A stretch of 57,103 nucleotides of DNA, taken from positions 1 to 57,103 of the forward strand of contig NZ_JALBGV010000037.1 in NCBI RefSeq assembly GCF_023006505.1, given 5' to 3'. Both the position numbers and the translations under genes were made by a program. This document shows, in pieces, positions 46,150-56,363 of the stretch (positions are counted from its first letter, which is position 1; every line of letters begins with the position of its first letter). Below the pieces are notes generated by a model. That model was not told the origin of the DNA. It did no database searches and saw only the letters and a program-made list of their open reading frames with translations. The stretch comes from Neorhizobium sp. SHOUNA12A (lineage in GTDB: Bacteria; Pseudomonadota; Alphaproteobacteria; Rhizobiales; Rhizobiaceae).

Positions 46150-46200
46150 ATACCCCCCTCTGCCCTGCCGGGCATCTCCCCCTCAAGGGGGAAGATCGAC
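46150..46200. repeat. REP-like palindromic element
   Basis: Two adjacent palindromes: GCCCTGCCGGGC (46162-46173) and ATCTCCCCCT/AGGGGGAAGAT (46174-46196). The CCTGCCGGGCATCTCCCCCTCAAGG type of sequence is widely dispersed in Rhizobium chromosomes. It separates rnj from mce on the same strand and may fold as a 3'-end hairpin of rnj mRNA. Only one copy is seen here. Confidence 0.55.
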
Positions 46201-46247
46201 CCGCGGCCCTGTCGCTATTCCAAAGTCGCCGCGACCTCTCCGTCCCC

Positions 46248-47915
46248 TCAAAGACGCGTAACGAACACCGTCACGATCGGTTTCTTGCCCCAGGCCTCGT
46301 TGGCGGTGGAGCGGACGGCGCGGCGGATCGCCTCGCGGACCATGTCGAGATCCTTGCGGCGCGCGCGCGGGATGCTTTCGACGGCGCCGAGCACGGCGTC
46401 ATAAAGCGTATCCTCCATGTCCTCGCCCTCGTCGTCGAATTCCGGCAGACCGAAGGCGATGAGATCGGGATCGGTTACGAAGTCATAACGGGTGTCGAGC
46501 AGGACGTTGACGGAGACATGGCCGACGAAAGAGAGCTTTCGGCGGTCGCCGATGCCCATTTCCTCGAAATCGCCGATCAGCTTGCCGTCCTTGAAGATGC
46601 GGCCATGCGGTGCATCGCCGATGACCTCGGCCGGGCCGGGCGCAAGGCGCAGGATATTGCCGTTGCGGACCCGCGGAATGGTCTTGATGCCGGCGGATGC
46701 GCCGAGCTCGGCCTGGGCCGTCAGATGCGCGGCCTCGCCGTGGACGGGCACGAGGATCTGCGGGCGTGTCCATTGGTACATCTGCACCAGTTCGCTGCGG
46801 CGTGGGTGGCCGGAGACGTGGACGAGCGCGTCGCTGTCGGTGACGATCTTGATACCTTGCTCGATCAAGCCGTTCTTGATTTCGATGATCGCCTTTTCGT
46901 TGCCGGGAATGGTGCGCGAGGAAAAGACCACCGTATCGCCTGACGTCAGCGCCACATGGCGCATCTCGTCGCGGGCGATCTTGGCAAGGGCCGCGCGCGG
47001 TTCGCCCTGGCTGCCGGTCAGGATCACCACGATCTTGTCACGCGGGATATAACCGTATTCGTCCTCGGCGATGAAGGGCTTCAGGCCTTCCATGATGCCG
47101 ATATCGCGGGCGACGCCGACGACGCGTTTCAGCGAGGAGCCGAGCAAAAGGACTTCGCGGCCGGCTGCGTCTGCGGCCTGGGCGATCGAGCGGATGCGGC
47201 CGACATTCGACGAGAAGGTGGTGATCGCTACCCTGCCCTCGGCCGCCTCGATGATCTGGCGCAGGCCTTCGGAGACCTCCTCCTCGGAAGGCGAAACGCC
47301 TTCGCGCATGGAGTTGGTGCTGTCGCACATCAGCGCCAGCACGCCTTCGTCGCCGATCTTACGGAAGCGCGCCTCGTCGGTGAACGGTCCGAGCGACGGT
47401 GCATGGTCGATCTTCCAGTCGCCGGTATGGACGACATTGCCGAGCGGCGTGCGGATGACCAGCGACATCGGCTCGGGGATCGAATGGTTGACGCCGACCG
47501 CCTCGATCTCGAACGGACCGATATTGATACGGTCGCCGGCCTTGAAGATCGTCACCGGGATTTCGGCGCGCGAACCTTCGTAGTTGCGTTTCGCCTCCAG
47601 CATGCCGGCGGTAAACGGCGAGGCATAGACGGGCACATTGAGGCCCGGCCACAGATCGTTCATGGCGCCGTAGTGATCCTCATGCGCATGAGTGATGATC
47701 ATCGCCTTGAGATGGCTGCGCTGGCTGGCGAGGAAACGGATATCCGGCAGCACGAGATCAACGCCCGGCAGATCCGGTCCCGGAAATGTCACGCCGCAAT
47801 CGACCATGATCCACTGGCGCTTCTCCGGCGTTCCATAGCCGTAGAGGGCGAGGTTCATGCCGATCTCGCCGACGCCGCCAAGCGGCAGAAACACCAGTTC
47901 TTCTTGGTTTGCCAT
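46248..47915 (-). CDS. rnj: Ribonuclease J
   Basis: A 555-aa metallo-beta-lactamase/beta-CASP RNase. PLGGVGEIGMNLALYGYG starts the fold; metal motif H76-A-H78-E-D80-H81; beta-CASP region includes LLGSSLKRVVGVARD, VILTGSQGEPRAALAKIA and HVSGHPRRSEL. It cuts and degrades RNA 5'-3' and in rhizobia matures rRNA 5' ends. It lies 9 bp after birA, so it is probably at the tail of the nuo transcript. Confidence 0.96.
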   Translation of the reverse strand: MANQEELVFLPLGGVGEIGMNLALYGYGTPEKRQWIMVDCGVTFPGPDLPGVDLVLPDIRFLASQRSHLKAMIITHAHEDHYGAMNDLWPGLNVPVYASPFTAGMLEAKRNYEGSRAEIPVTIFKAGDRINIGPFEIEAVGVNHSIPEPMSLVIRTPLGNVVHTGDWKIDHAPSLGPFTDEARFRKIGDEGVLALMCDSTNSMREGVSPSEEEVSEGLRQIIEAAEGRVAITTFSSNVGRIRSIAQAADAAGREVLLLGSSLKRVVGVARDIGIMEGLKPFIAEDEYGYIPRDKIVVILTGSQGEPRAALAKIARDEMRHVALTSGDTVVFSSRTIPGNEKAIIEIKNGLIEQGIKIVTDSDALVHVSGHPRRSELVQMYQWTRPQILVPVHGEAAHLTAQAELGASAGIKTIPRVRNGNILRLAPGPAEVIGDAPHGRIFKDGKLIGDFEEMGIGDRRKLSFVGHVSVNVLLDTRYDFVTDPDLIAFGLPEFDDEGEDMEDTLYDAVLGAVESIPRARRKDLDMVREAIRRAVRSTANEAWGKKPIVTVFVTRL

Positions 47916-47924
47916 TTTCTTTGT

Positions 47925-48695
47925 CTATTCCATTCCTTGAAAAAATACATCACCAGCGGCGATCGACGTCAGCGCGCCCAATCCGGTATCGAGCAGCAAA
48001 AAACCTTTGTCATCGATACCTGCGAATGTGCCAACAAGCGAGCGATCCGGCAGGTTCACGGTGATTTTTTCGCCGATGCCGCAGGCGACCTCGCGCCAGC
48101 GCCGGCTGATTTCGGGCGTGCCCCGGCCCTCATCCCAAACACCCAGAACCTGCGCCATCTCCCTGAAGAGATGGGCGAAAAGCTCTTCAGGCGAAATGTT
48201 GGCGCCGTGATCGGCAAGCCGTGTCACCGCGTAGGCCGCACTGTCGGGCATATGGCGGATGTTGATGCCGATGCCGATGACGAGCGCGCGGCGGCCATCC
48301 GGCAACCCCTCGCCTTCCAGCAGAATACCACAGGTCTTCTTGCGGCCGATCAGGATATCGTTCGGCCATTTGACGTCGAGTGGCTCGCCGCCCGGCGGCA
48401 GAACCGACCTGACCGCGGCATGGACCGCGACGGCGACCGCGAGCGGCAAAGAGCCCACGCTCTCCGGCGGCGCAGGATCGATCAGCAGCAGCGAGGCATA
48501 GAGATTGCCGGGTTCCGATGTCCAGGCCCGACCACGGCGGCCACGGCCGGCGAGCTGGCGCGTAGCGGTCAGCCACAACAAACCGGAATCGCCCGCGCGA
48601 GCGCGGGCGAGACATTCGCTATTGGTGGATCCGACTTCGTCGAGCGCCTCGTGGCGGAACGCATCGAGCGAGAAACGGTCCCTTGCTCCCGGCAT
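47925..48695 (-). CDS. birA: Biotin--[acetyl-CoA carboxylase] ligase
   Basis: A 256-aa biotin protein ligase: DEVGSTNSECLARARAG, the biotinyl-AMP loop AGRGRRGRAWTSEPGNLYAS, the VKWPNDILIGRKKTCGILLE motif and a C-terminal SH3-like domain. It lacks the N-terminal helix-turn-helix of E. coli BirA, so it is an enzyme only and not a repressor. Its target is AccB K118 and similar carriers. It starts 2 bp after the nuoN stop. Confidence 0.94.
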   Translation of the reverse strand: MPGARDRFSLDAFRHEALDEVGSTNSECLARARAGDSGLLWLTATRQLAGRGRRGRAWTSEPGNLYASLLLIDPAPPESVGSLPLAVAVAVHAAVRSVLPPGGEPLDVKWPNDILIGRKKTCGILLEGEGLPDGRRALVIGIGINIRHMPDSAAYAVTRLADHGANISPEELFAHLFREMAQVLGVWDEGRGTPEISRRWREVACGIGEKITVNLPDRSLVGTFAGIDDKGFLLLDTGLGALTSIAAGDVFFQGME

Positions 48696-48697
48696 TC

Positions 48698-50140
48698 TCA
48701 GAAGAAGGACTTCGCGGCGGCACTTGCCGCCGTGCCGATCGGTCCGCCGATCAGCACATAGGCCGTGACGAAGAGACCGGAAAGGCCGAAGACCAGGCGC
48801 AGTTCGCCGGAGATGCGGGCAAACTCGCCCTTGGCTTCATCGAACCACATCAGCTTGACGATGCGCAGGTAATAATAGGCGCCGACGACCGAGGAGAGCA
48901 CGCCGATGACCGCCAGCGCATAAAGCTTGGCTTCGATCGCCGCGACGAACACGAAATACTTGGCGAAGAAGCCTGCGAGCGGCGGAATGCCGGCCATCGA
49001 GAACATCAGCGCGGTCAGCACCACCGCCATGAACGGCTTGGTGGACGACAGGCCGGCGAGATCGTCGACATTCTCGACATTGCCGCCTTCCTTGCGGCGC
49101 ATCGCCATAATGCAGGCGAAGGTGCCCAAGGTCATGACCATGTAGATGGTCATGTAAAGGACGACGCCCGAGACACCCGTCTCGGAGCCGGCGGCAAGGC
49201 CGACAAGCGCGTAGCCCATGTGGCCGATCGAGGAATAGGCCATCAGTCGCTTGATGTTGCGCTGGCCGATCGCCGCGAACGAGCCGAGCAGCATCGAAGC
49301 GATCGATACGAAAACGATGATCTGGCGCCAGTCGGCGATGATCGGCAGGAAGGCATCCGAAGCGATGCGGACGAGGATCGCCATGGCGGCGACCTTCGGA
49401 CCAGCGGCGAAGAAGGCAGTGACCGGGGTCGGTGCGCCTTCATAGACATCCGGCGTCCACATGTGGAACGGCACGGCGGAAATCTTGAAGCAGGCGCCGG
49501 CGAGCACGAAGACCATGCCGAAGATCAAGCCCAGGCCGCGGGTCTCGGCGGAGAGAACCTTGGCGATGCCTTCGAAGCCGGTATTGCCGGTGAAACCGTA
49601 GACCAGCGACATGCCGTAAAGCATCATGCCGGAGGAGAGCGCACCGAGGACGAAATATTTCAGGCCGGCTTCGGTCGAGCGCAGGCTGTCCCGGTTGAAG
49701 GCGGCGATGACGTAGAGCGCCAGCGACATCAGTTCGAGGGCGAGATAGAAGGCGATCAGGTCGTTCGCCGAGATCAGCAGCAGCATACCGAGCGTCGACA
49801 GAACCAGAAGCACCGGGAACTCGAAGCGGTTGAGCTGATCCGACTTCGCATGGCCGACGGACATGACCATGGCGGTGATCGAGCCGATGAGCGCCAAGAC
49901 CTTCATGAAGCGGCCGAAGGCATCCAGCTTGAAGGCGCCGCCGTAGGCAACGCCCTCGCCGGGCATGAAGATCAGCCACAGGCCGGCAACCGCCAGCAGC
50001 GCCACCGCCAGCCCCGTCACCGTCGGCGCGGACTTGTCGCCGGAGAAGACGCCGATCATCAGAAGAGCGAGCGCGCCCACGGCCAGGATGATCTCCGGCA
50101 TCGAGAGCTGCAGGCTTAGGGAGAGAATTTCAGCGGTCAT
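48698..50140 (-). CDS. nuoN: NADH-quinone oxidoreductase subunit N
   Basis: A 480-aa antiporter-like membrane subunit of complex I with about fourteen membrane segments. Key motifs: [18 protein letters not shown] (the conserved Glu of helix 5), [25 protein letters not shown], and [20 protein letters not shown] (channel Lys region). It translocates protons at the membrane arm. 18 bp after nuoM; last nuo gene, followed by birA after 2 bp. Confidence 0.97.
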   Translation of the reverse strand: MTAEILSLSLQLSMPEIILAVGALALLMIGVFSGDKSAPTVTGLAVALLAVAGLWLIFMPGEGVAYGGAFKLDAFGRFMKVLALIGSITAMVMSVGHAKSDQLNRFEFPVLLVLSTLGMLLLISANDLIAFYLALELMSLALYVIAAFNRDSLRSTEAGLKYFVLGALSSGMMLYGMSLVYGFTGNTGFEGIAKVLSAETRGLGLIFGMVFVLAGACFKISAVPFHMWTPDVYEGAPTPVTAFFAAGPKVAAMAILVRIASDAFLPIIADWRQIIVFVSIASMLLGSFAAIGQRNIKRLMAYSSIGHMGYALVGLAAGSETGVSGVVLYMTIYMVMTLGTFACIMAMRRKEGGNVENVDDLAGLSSTKPFMAVVLTALMFSMAGIPPLAGFFAKYFVFVAAIEAKLYALAVIGVLSSVVGAYYYLRIVKLMWFDEAKGEFARISGELRLVFGLSGLFVTAYVLIGGPIGTAASAAAKSFF

Positions 50141-50158
50141 GTCCAGTCTTGTCCCGTC

Positions 50159-51670
50159 TCAGTGCACGTTGAGTGCAAGATCTTTCGCCGCTGCCAGGGC
50201 TGCGGAATAATTGTTCACCAGCATGTCCACCGATGCTGCCGTCGCATCGAAGATCGGCGCCGGATAGAAGCCGTAGAAGATGGTGACGGCGATCAGCGGA
50301 TAGAGGATCAGCTTCTCGCGGCCGGAAAGGTCGAGCAATGCCTTGAGGCTTTCCTTCTCGAGTGCCCCGAAGATGACCCGGCGATAGAGCCAGAGCGCAT
50401 AGGAGGCCGAGAGAATGACGCCGGTCGCCGCGAACAGCGCCACCCAGGTGTTGACCCGGAAGACACCGATGATCGTCAGGAATTCGCCGATGAAGCCGGA
50501 CGTGCCCGGCAGGCCGACGTTTGCCATCGTGAAGATCATGAAGGCGACGGCATATTTCGGCATGTTGTTGACGAGGCCGCCATAAGCGGAGATCTCGCGG
50601 GTGTGGAGCCGGTCATAGACAACGCCGACGCAGAGGAAGAGCGCGCCCGAGACGACGCCGTGCGACAGCATCTGGAAGAGCGCGCCTTGCACGCCCTGAA
50701 CGTTCGCCGCAAAGATACCCATGGTCACGTAGCCCATGTGGGCGACCGAGGAATAGGCGATCAGCTTCTTGATGTCGTCCTGCATCATCGCCACCAGCGA
50801 GGTGTAGATGATGGCGATCACCGACAGCGAGAAGACCAGCGGCGCGAAATGTTCCGACGCGATCGGCAACATGGCGAGCGAAAAACGGATCATCCCGTAA
50901 CCGCCGAGCTTCAGCATGACGCCGGCAAGGATCACCGAGCCCGCGGTCGGCGCCTGGACGTGCGCATCCGGAAGCCAGGTATGCACCGGCCACATCGGCA
51001 TCTTGACCGAGAAGGCCGCAAAACAGGCAAGCCAGAGCCAGGTCTGCATGCCGGCCGGGAAACCGTATTTCAAGAGTTCGGTAATGTCGGTGGTGCCGGC
51101 CTGCCAGTACATCGCCATGATGGCGAGCATCATCAGGACAGAGCCGAGCAGCGTATAGAGAAAGAACTTGTAGGACGCGTAGACGCGGTCCTTGCCGCCC
51201 CAGACGCCGATGATGACGAACATCGGAATGAGGGTCGCTTCGAAGAAGACGTAGAAGAGCACGACGTCGAGCGAAACGAAGACGCCGGTCATGACCACTT
51301 CCAGAAGCAGGAAGGCGATCATGTATTCCTTGAGGCGCTTTTCGATCGTATTCCAGCTTGCGAGCACGCAGAACGGCATCAGGAAGGTCGTCAGGATGAC
51401 GAACAGCATGGAGATGCCGTCGACGCCGAGATGATAGGAGATGCCGGTGCCGAGCCAGTTGTGCTTCTCGACCATCTGAAAGCCGGAATTCGAATTGTCG
51501 AAACCGATCCAGACGAACAGCGAGACGATGAAGGTGAAGACCGTCGTGAACAGCGAGACGTTGAGGATATTACGGCGCCCAAAGGGGCCGTCTTCCCGTG
51601 TCAGAAGCAGCAACAGTACGCCGACCAGCGGCAGGAAGGTGACCGTCGAGAGAATTGGCCAGTCGGTCAT
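50159..51670 (-). CDS. nuoM: NADH-quinone oxidoreductase subunit M
   Basis: A 503-aa antiporter-like membrane subunit. Visible are [25 protein letters not shown] (Glu of helix 5), [20 protein letters not shown], and [20 protein letters not shown]. Start fixed by overlap: the nuoL stop TAA shares its last A with the nuoM ATG (TAATG). About fourteen membrane segments, normal length. Confidence 0.97.
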   Translation of the reverse strand: MTDWPILSTVTFLPLVGVLLLLLTREDGPFGRRNILNVSLFTTVFTFIVSLFVWIGFDNSNSGFQMVEKHNWLGTGISYHLGVDGISMLFVILTTFLMPFCVLASWNTIEKRLKEYMIAFLLLEVVMTGVFVSLDVVLFYVFFEATLIPMFVIIGVWGGKDRVYASYKFFLYTLLGSVLMMLAIMAMYWQAGTTDITELLKYGFPAGMQTWLWLACFAAFSVKMPMWPVHTWLPDAHVQAPTAGSVILAGVMLKLGGYGMIRFSLAMLPIASEHFAPLVFSLSVIAIIYTSLVAMMQDDIKKLIAYSSVAHMGYVTMGIFAANVQGVQGALFQMLSHGVVSGALFLCVGVVYDRLHTREISAYGGLVNNMPKYAVAFMIFTMANVGLPGTSGFIGEFLTIIGVFRVNTWVALFAATGVILSASYALWLYRRVIFGALEKESLKALLDLSGREKLILYPLIAVTIFYGFYPAPIFDATAASVDMLVNNYSAALAAAKDLALNVH

Positions 51671-53670
51671 TAGATCGAGCTCCCGAGCATCATCCAGGTG
51701 ACGAGGGCGGCGATGCCGATCAGCATCGCGAACGCATAGTGATAAAGGTAACCGGACTGCAGCTTGACCACCCGGTTGGTGACGTCGACCACGCGGGCGG
51801 CAACGCCGTTCGGGCCGTAGGTATCGATGACGCCGATGTCACCCTTCTTCCACAGGAACCGGCCGAGCGCCTTGGCGGAACGGACGAAGAGGAAGTCGTA
51901 GAGTTCGTCGAAATACCACTTGTTGAGCAGGAACTCGTAGAGGACCTTCTGCGAAGCGGCGAGACGACGGGGGGTCGACGGCGACTTGATGTAGAAATAC
52001 CAGGCGGTGACGAAGCCGACCGCCATGGCGATGAACGGGCTCCAGGCGACCAGGACCGGCACGTGATGGAACTCTTCGAGGATCTTGTTTTCCGGAAGCG
52101 TGAACAGCGCGCCCTTCCAGAATTCCAGATATTCGTGGCCGAAGAAATAACCTTCGAACAGCACGCCGGCGACAACCGCACCAGCAGCAAGGATATAGAG
52201 CGGCGCCAGCATGACCATCGGCGATTCATGCACATGATGCATGACGTCGGCCGACGCGCGCGGCTTGCCGAAGAAGGTCATGAACGCGAGGCGCCAGGAA
52301 TAGAAGCTGGTGAACAGCGCGGCGATGACCAGAAGCGTGAAGGCGAAGCCCGCCACCGGCGAATGCGACGAATAGGCGCTTTCGATGATCACGTCCTTGG
52401 AGAAGAAGCCGGCGAAACCGAGCATCGTTCCGGGGATACCGACGCCGGTCAGCGCCAACGTGCCGATCGTCATCATCCAGAAGGTGACCGGAATGTGCTT
52501 ACGAAGGCCGCCCATGTAGCGCATGTCCTGTTCGCCATCGACGGCATGAATGACCGAGCCGGCACCAAGGAACAGCAGCGCCTTGAAGAAGGCATGCGTG
52601 AACAGGTGGAAGATCGCCGCGCCATAAGCGCCGAGGCCGAGCGCCACGAACATGTAGCCGAGCTGCGAGCAGGTCGAATAGGCGATGACGCGCTTGATGT
52701 CGTTCTGGACGAGGCCGACGGTCGCCGCGAAGAAAGCGGTGATCGCGCCGATGACGGTGACGACCAGCAGAGCATTGGGTGACAATTCGAAGATCGGCGA
52801 CATGCGGGCGACGAGGAAGACGCCGGCAGTGACCATGGTCGCAGCATGGATGAGCGCCGAGACCGGGGTCGGGCCTTCCATGGCGTCCGGCAGCCAAGTG
52901 TGCAGCAGGAACTGCGCCGACTTGCCCATCGCGCCCATGAACAGCAGCAGGCAGACGATGGTGATCGCACCGCTCTTGGTCACCTCCATGCCGAAGATGT
53001 TGGCGATGACCTGAGACGCCTCCGGAGCGCCTGCGGCCGGCAGATAGGTGGCAGCAGCCGCAAAGATCGTCTCGAAGCTGATCGAGCCGAACAACACGAA
53101 GACACCGGCAATGCCGAGCACGAAACCGAAGTCGCCGACGCGGTTGACGATGAAGGCCTTCATGGCGGCGGCGGATGCCGACGGCTTCTTGAACCAGAAG
53201 CCGATGAGCAGGTAGGACGCCAGACCGACACCTTCCCAGCCGAAGAACATCTGGGCGAGGTTGTCGGCCGTAACCAGCATCAGCATCGCGAAGGTGAACA
53301 GCGACAGATAGGCGAAGAAGCGCGGGCGATGCGGATCGTGGTGCATGTAGCCGATCGAATAGACATGCACGAGCGTCGAGACGGTGTTGACGACGACGAA
53401 CATCACCGCCGTCAGCGTATCCACGCGGAAGGCCCATTCGACGTCGATGCCGCCGGACTGGATCCAGCGCATCACCGGAACCTTGATCACTTCGCCTGCT
53501 TCGCCATGGGCGAGCGCGACGTTGAAGAAGACGATCCAGGAGAGCACGCCAGCTATGATCATCAGGCCGCTGGTGACGTATTCGGACGCCTTTGCACCGA
53601 TCGAACGGCCGAACAGGCCGGCGATCAGGAAGCCGATCAGGGGAAGAAAGACGATTGCCTTGTAGATCAT
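51670..53670 (-). CDS. nuoL: NADH-quinone oxidoreductase subunit L
   Basis: A 666-aa subunit, the distal proton pump of complex I. It carries [48 protein letters not shown] and [19 protein letters not shown], and its C-terminus includes the long lateral helix and a final membrane anchor ([20 protein letters not shown]). It follows nuoK by 7 bp and overlaps nuoM by 1 nt. Confidence 0.97.
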   Translation of the reverse strand: MIYKAIVFLPLIGFLIAGLFGRSIGAKASEYVTSGLMIIAGVLSWIVFFNVALAHGEAGEVIKVPVMRWIQSGGIDVEWAFRVDTLTAVMFVVVNTVSTLVHVYSIGYMHHDPHRPRFFAYLSLFTFAMLMLVTADNLAQMFFGWEGVGLASYLLIGFWFKKPSASAAAMKAFIVNRVGDFGFVLGIAGVFVLFGSISFETIFAAAATYLPAAGAPEASQVIANIFGMEVTKSGAITIVCLLLFMGAMGKSAQFLLHTWLPDAMEGPTPVSALIHAATMVTAGVFLVARMSPIFELSPNALLVVTVIGAITAFFAATVGLVQNDIKRVIAYSTCSQLGYMFVALGLGAYGAAIFHLFTHAFFKALLFLGAGSVIHAVDGEQDMRYMGGLRKHIPVTFWMMTIGTLALTGVGIPGTMLGFAGFFSKDVIIESAYSSHSPVAGFAFTLLVIAALFTSFYSWRLAFMTFFGKPRASADVMHHVHESPMVMLAPLYILAAGAVVAGVLFEGYFFGHEYLEFWKGALFTLPENKILEEFHHVPVLVAWSPFIAMAVGFVTAWYFYIKSPSTPRRLAASQKVLYEFLLNKWYFDELYDFLFVRSAKALGRFLWKKGDIGVIDTYGPNGVAARVVDVTNRVVKLQSGYLYHYAFAMLIGIAALVTWMMLGSSI

Positions 53671-53677
53671 GACCCGA

Positions 53678-53986
53678 TCAGCCCTTCATCATATTGACGT
53701 CTTCGACGGCGATCGAACCGCGATTGCGGTAGAAGACGACGAGAATTGCAAGACCGATGGCCGCTTCGGCGGCCGCCACGGTCAGAATGAACAATGCGAA
53801 GACCTGGCCGACGATGTCGTTCAGGAAGGAGGAGAAGGCCACCATGTTCAGGTTGACCGAGAGCAGGATGAGCTCCACCGACATCAGGATGATGATGACG
53901 TTCTTGCGGTTCAGGAAGATGCCGAAGACGCCGAGCGTGAAGAGGATGGCGCTGACCGTGAGGTAATGGGAAAGTCCGATTTCCAT
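53678..53986 (-). CDS. nuoK: NADH-quinone oxidoreductase subunit K
   Basis: A 102-aa membrane subunit with three membrane helices: [40 protein letters not shown] (conserved Glu for proton transfer) and [19 protein letters not shown]. Length and motifs are exact for NuoK/ND4L. Between nuoJ (23 bp) and nuoL (7 bp). Confidence 0.97.
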   Translation of the reverse strand: MEIGLSHYLTVSAILFTLGVFGIFLNRKNVIIILMSVELILLSVNLNMVAFSSFLNDIVGQVFALFILTVAAAEAAIGLAILVVFYRNRGSIAVEDVNMMKG

Positions 53987-54009
53987 TTTTCTTGTTCCTT
54001 GTTCCCGCC

Positions 54010-54624
54010 TCAGACGCCCTGGCCCGGCTTGACCTTGACCACTTCGACAGCGGTCGCGGGCGTGCGGGCCACCTGCTGTGATATGTCCTGACGCTTGATG
54101 TTGGTGCGGTGTCGCAGGGTCAGCACGATCGCGCCGATCATCGCCACCAGAAGCACCAGGCCGGCGATCTGGAAGAAGTAGACGTAATTCGTATAGAGCA
54201 CGTCGCCGAGCGCCGCCGTGTTGGTGCGGGTCGCCGGGTTCGGGATCGGCATGGTGATCGATTTCGCCGCTTCCGGGGTGAGCACGCTGCCACCGACAAC
54301 GACCACCAGTTCCGCAGCCACGATAAGGCCGATCAATATGCCGATCGGCGCATATTGCAGCACGCCGGAGCGCAGTTCCGCAAAGTCGATGTCGAGCATC
54401 ATGACGACGAAGAGGAAGAGAACCGCGACCGCGCCGATATAGACGACCAGCAGGATCATCGCCAGGAATTCGGCGCCCGTCAGCAGGAAGAGACCGGCGG
54501 CGTTGAAGAAGACCAGGATGAGGAACAGCACCGAGTGCACCGGGTTCTTGGCCGAAATGACCATGAACGCCGACGCCACCGCGATGAACGCGAAGAGATA
54601 GAAGAAGATTGCCTGCAGACCCAT
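54010..54624 (-). CDS. nuoJ: NADH-quinone oxidoreductase subunit J
   Basis: A 204-aa membrane subunit (ND6-like): [52 protein letters not shown] helix with the pi-bulge region, then two more helices and a charged C-terminal tail. Standard length. It lies 143 bp after nuoI, the widest gap in the operon, with a hairpin in it. Confidence 0.96.
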   Translation of the reverse strand: MGLQAIFFYLFAFIAVASAFMVISAKNPVHSVLFLILVFFNAAGLFLLTGAEFLAMILLVVYIGAVAVLFLFVVMMLDIDFAELRSGVLQYAPIGILIGLIVAAELVVVVGGSVLTPEAAKSITMPIPNPATRTNTAALGDVLYTNYVYFFQIAGLVLLVAMIGAIVLTLRHRTNIKRQDISQQVARTPATAVEVVKVKPGQGV

Positions 54625-54722
54625 CGTGGTGCCTTTTCGTCCCTCACCGGGATCGGGACGAATGCCCCTACCCGTCGAAACCCGGCCTTGTGATATGCGC
54701 CGGGTATTTCATCCAGATGTCA

Positions 54723-54752
54723 CCGGCACCGCCCGCTGATTGGGGGCGCCGG
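54723..54752 (-). repeat. Intercistronic hairpin between nuoI and nuoJ
   Basis: CCGGC (54723-54727) and GCCC (54731-54734) pair with GGGC (54744-54747) and GCCGG (54748-54752), leaving a 3-nt bulge on one side. There is no T-run. A processing or stability hairpin is likelier than a terminator, since nuoJ must be made with the rest. Confidence 0.4.
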
Positions 54753-54767
54753 ACAAATCACCCCGCC

Positions 54768-55259
54768 TTAGCGGTAGGGCGCATCGATTGCCATGTTGCG
54801 AGCGATTTCGCGCTCCCAGCGATCGCCGTTTTCCAGGAGACGCGCCTTGTCGAAATAGAGTTCTTCGCGCGTCTCGGTCGAGAATTCGAAGTTCGGACCC
54901 TCGACGATCGCATCAACCGGGCAGGCCTCCTGGCAGAAACCGCAATAGATGCACTTCACCATGTCGATATCGTAACGCACCGTGCGGCGGGTGCCGTCGT
55001 TGCGGCGCGGGCCGGCCTCGATGGTGATCGCCTGGGCAGGACAGATCGCCTCGCAGAGCTTGCAGGCGATGCAGCGTTCCTCGCCGTTCGGATAACGGCG
55101 CAGCGCATGCTCGCCGCGGAAACGCGGGGAGACCGGGCCCTTTTCGAACGGATAGTTGATCGTCGCCTTCTGCTTGAAGAAGTAGCGCATCGACAGGAAG
55201 AACGCCCCGACGAACTCCTTCAGGAACAGCGAATTCACGGCCTGGCCGAGACTTGCCAT
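54768..55259 (-). CDS. nuoI: NADH-quinone oxidoreductase subunit I
   Basis: A 163-aa peripheral iron-sulfur subunit. Two 4Fe-4S motifs: [12 protein letters not shown] and [12 protein letters not shown], both complete, carrying clusters N6a and N6b. The N-terminus holds an amphipathic helix and the [19 protein letters not shown] segment. Normal length for alphaproteobacteria. 52 bp after nuoH. Confidence 0.97.
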   Translation of the reverse strand: MASLGQAVNSLFLKEFVGAFFLSMRYFFKQKATINYPFEKGPVSPRFRGEHALRRYPNGEERCIACKLCEAICPAQAITIEAGPRRNDGTRRTVRYDIDMVKCIYCGFCQEACPVDAIVEGPNFEFSTETREELYFDKARLLENGDRWEREIARNMAIDAPYR

Positions 55260-55311
55260 CTTTATTCTCCAATGATGCTAAAAGCTTGGACGGACATGTT
55301 CACGGTCATGA

Positions 55312-56355
55312 TCATGCCCATCCCGTCAGCTTCAGCACGAATGCGGTAATGACGACCATGGCGAGCGATAGCGGCAGGAAGATCTTCCAGCCGAGGCGCA
55401 TGAGCTGGTCGTAGCGGTAACGCGGTACGAAGGCCTTCACCATGGCGAACATGAAGAAGACGAGCATCGACTTCAGCATGAACCAGACGATGCCCGGCAC
55501 CCAGTTGAGGATCCAGATGTCGACCGGCGGCAGCCAGCCCCCGAGGAACAGGATGGTCGTCAGCGCGCACATCAGGCAGACCGCTGCGTATTCGCCGAGC
55601 ATGAACATCATGTATGGCGAGGAGCCGTACTCGACCATGAAGCCGGCGACCAGCTCCGATTCCGCTTCGGGAAGATCGAAGGGCGGGCGGTTCGTTTCGG
55701 CGAGCGCCGAGATGAAGAACACCACGAACATCGGGAACAGCGCCAGCCAGTGCCAATCCAGGAAGGAGGCAGGCAGGCCCATCCTCGTGCCGAGGCCGTC
55801 ATGCTGGGCATTGACGATATCGGTGAGGTTCAGCGAGCCGACGCAGAGCAGAACGGTGACGATGACGAAGCCGATCGAGACTTCGTAGGAGACCATCTGC
55901 GCCGCCGAGCGGAGCGCGCCGAGGAACGGATATTTCGAGTTCGAAGCCCAGCCACCCATGATGATGCCGTAGACTTCGAGCGAGGAGATCGCAAAGATAT
56001 AGAGGATGCCGACATTGATGTTGGCAATCACCCATCCGTCCGCGAGCGGCACCACCGCCCAGGTCGACAGGGCCAGAAGCACGGCGACCAGCGGTGCGAG
56101 CAGGAAGACGGCCTTGTTGGCGCCAGCCGGAATGACCGGCTCCTTGAAGACGAACTTCAAAAGGTCGGCGAAGGACTGGAACAGGCCGAAGGGGCCGACG
56201 ACGTTCGGGCCGCGGCGCAGCTGGACGGCCGCCCAGATCTTGCGGTCGGCAAGCAGAACATAGGCGATGAAGACGAGCAGGCAGACCAGCAGCAGCAGCG
56301 ACTGCGCGACCATGACGATGCCCGGCCAGACGTAGATGGAAAAGAACGAGTCCAT
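55312..56355 (-). CDS. nuoH: NADH-quinone oxidoreductase subunit H
   Basis: A 347-aa membrane subunit (ND1) forming the quinone chamber. Signatures: [80 protein letters not shown] and [15 protein letters not shown]. Start 56355 (MDSFF...) is the family start; an upstream in-frame ATG at 56409 lies inside nuoG. 8 bp after the nuoG stop. Confidence 0.97.
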   Translation of the reverse strand: MDSFFSIYVWPGIVMVAQSLLLLVCLLVFIAYVLLADRKIWAAVQLRRGPNVVGPFGLFQSFADLLKFVFKEPVIPAGANKAVFLLAPLVAVLLALSTWAVVPLADGWVIANINVGILYIFAISSLEVYGIIMGGWASNSKYPFLGALRSAAQMVSYEVSIGFVIVTVLLCVGSLNLTDIVNAQHDGLGTRMGLPASFLDWHWLALFPMFVVFFISALAETNRPPFDLPEAESELVAGFMVEYGSSPYMMFMLGEYAAVCLMCALTTILFLGGWLPPVDIWILNWVPGIVWFMLKSMLVFFMFAMVKAFVPRYRYDQLMRLGWKIFLPLSLAMVVITAFVLKLTGWA

Positions 56356-56363
56356 GTTCAAAA

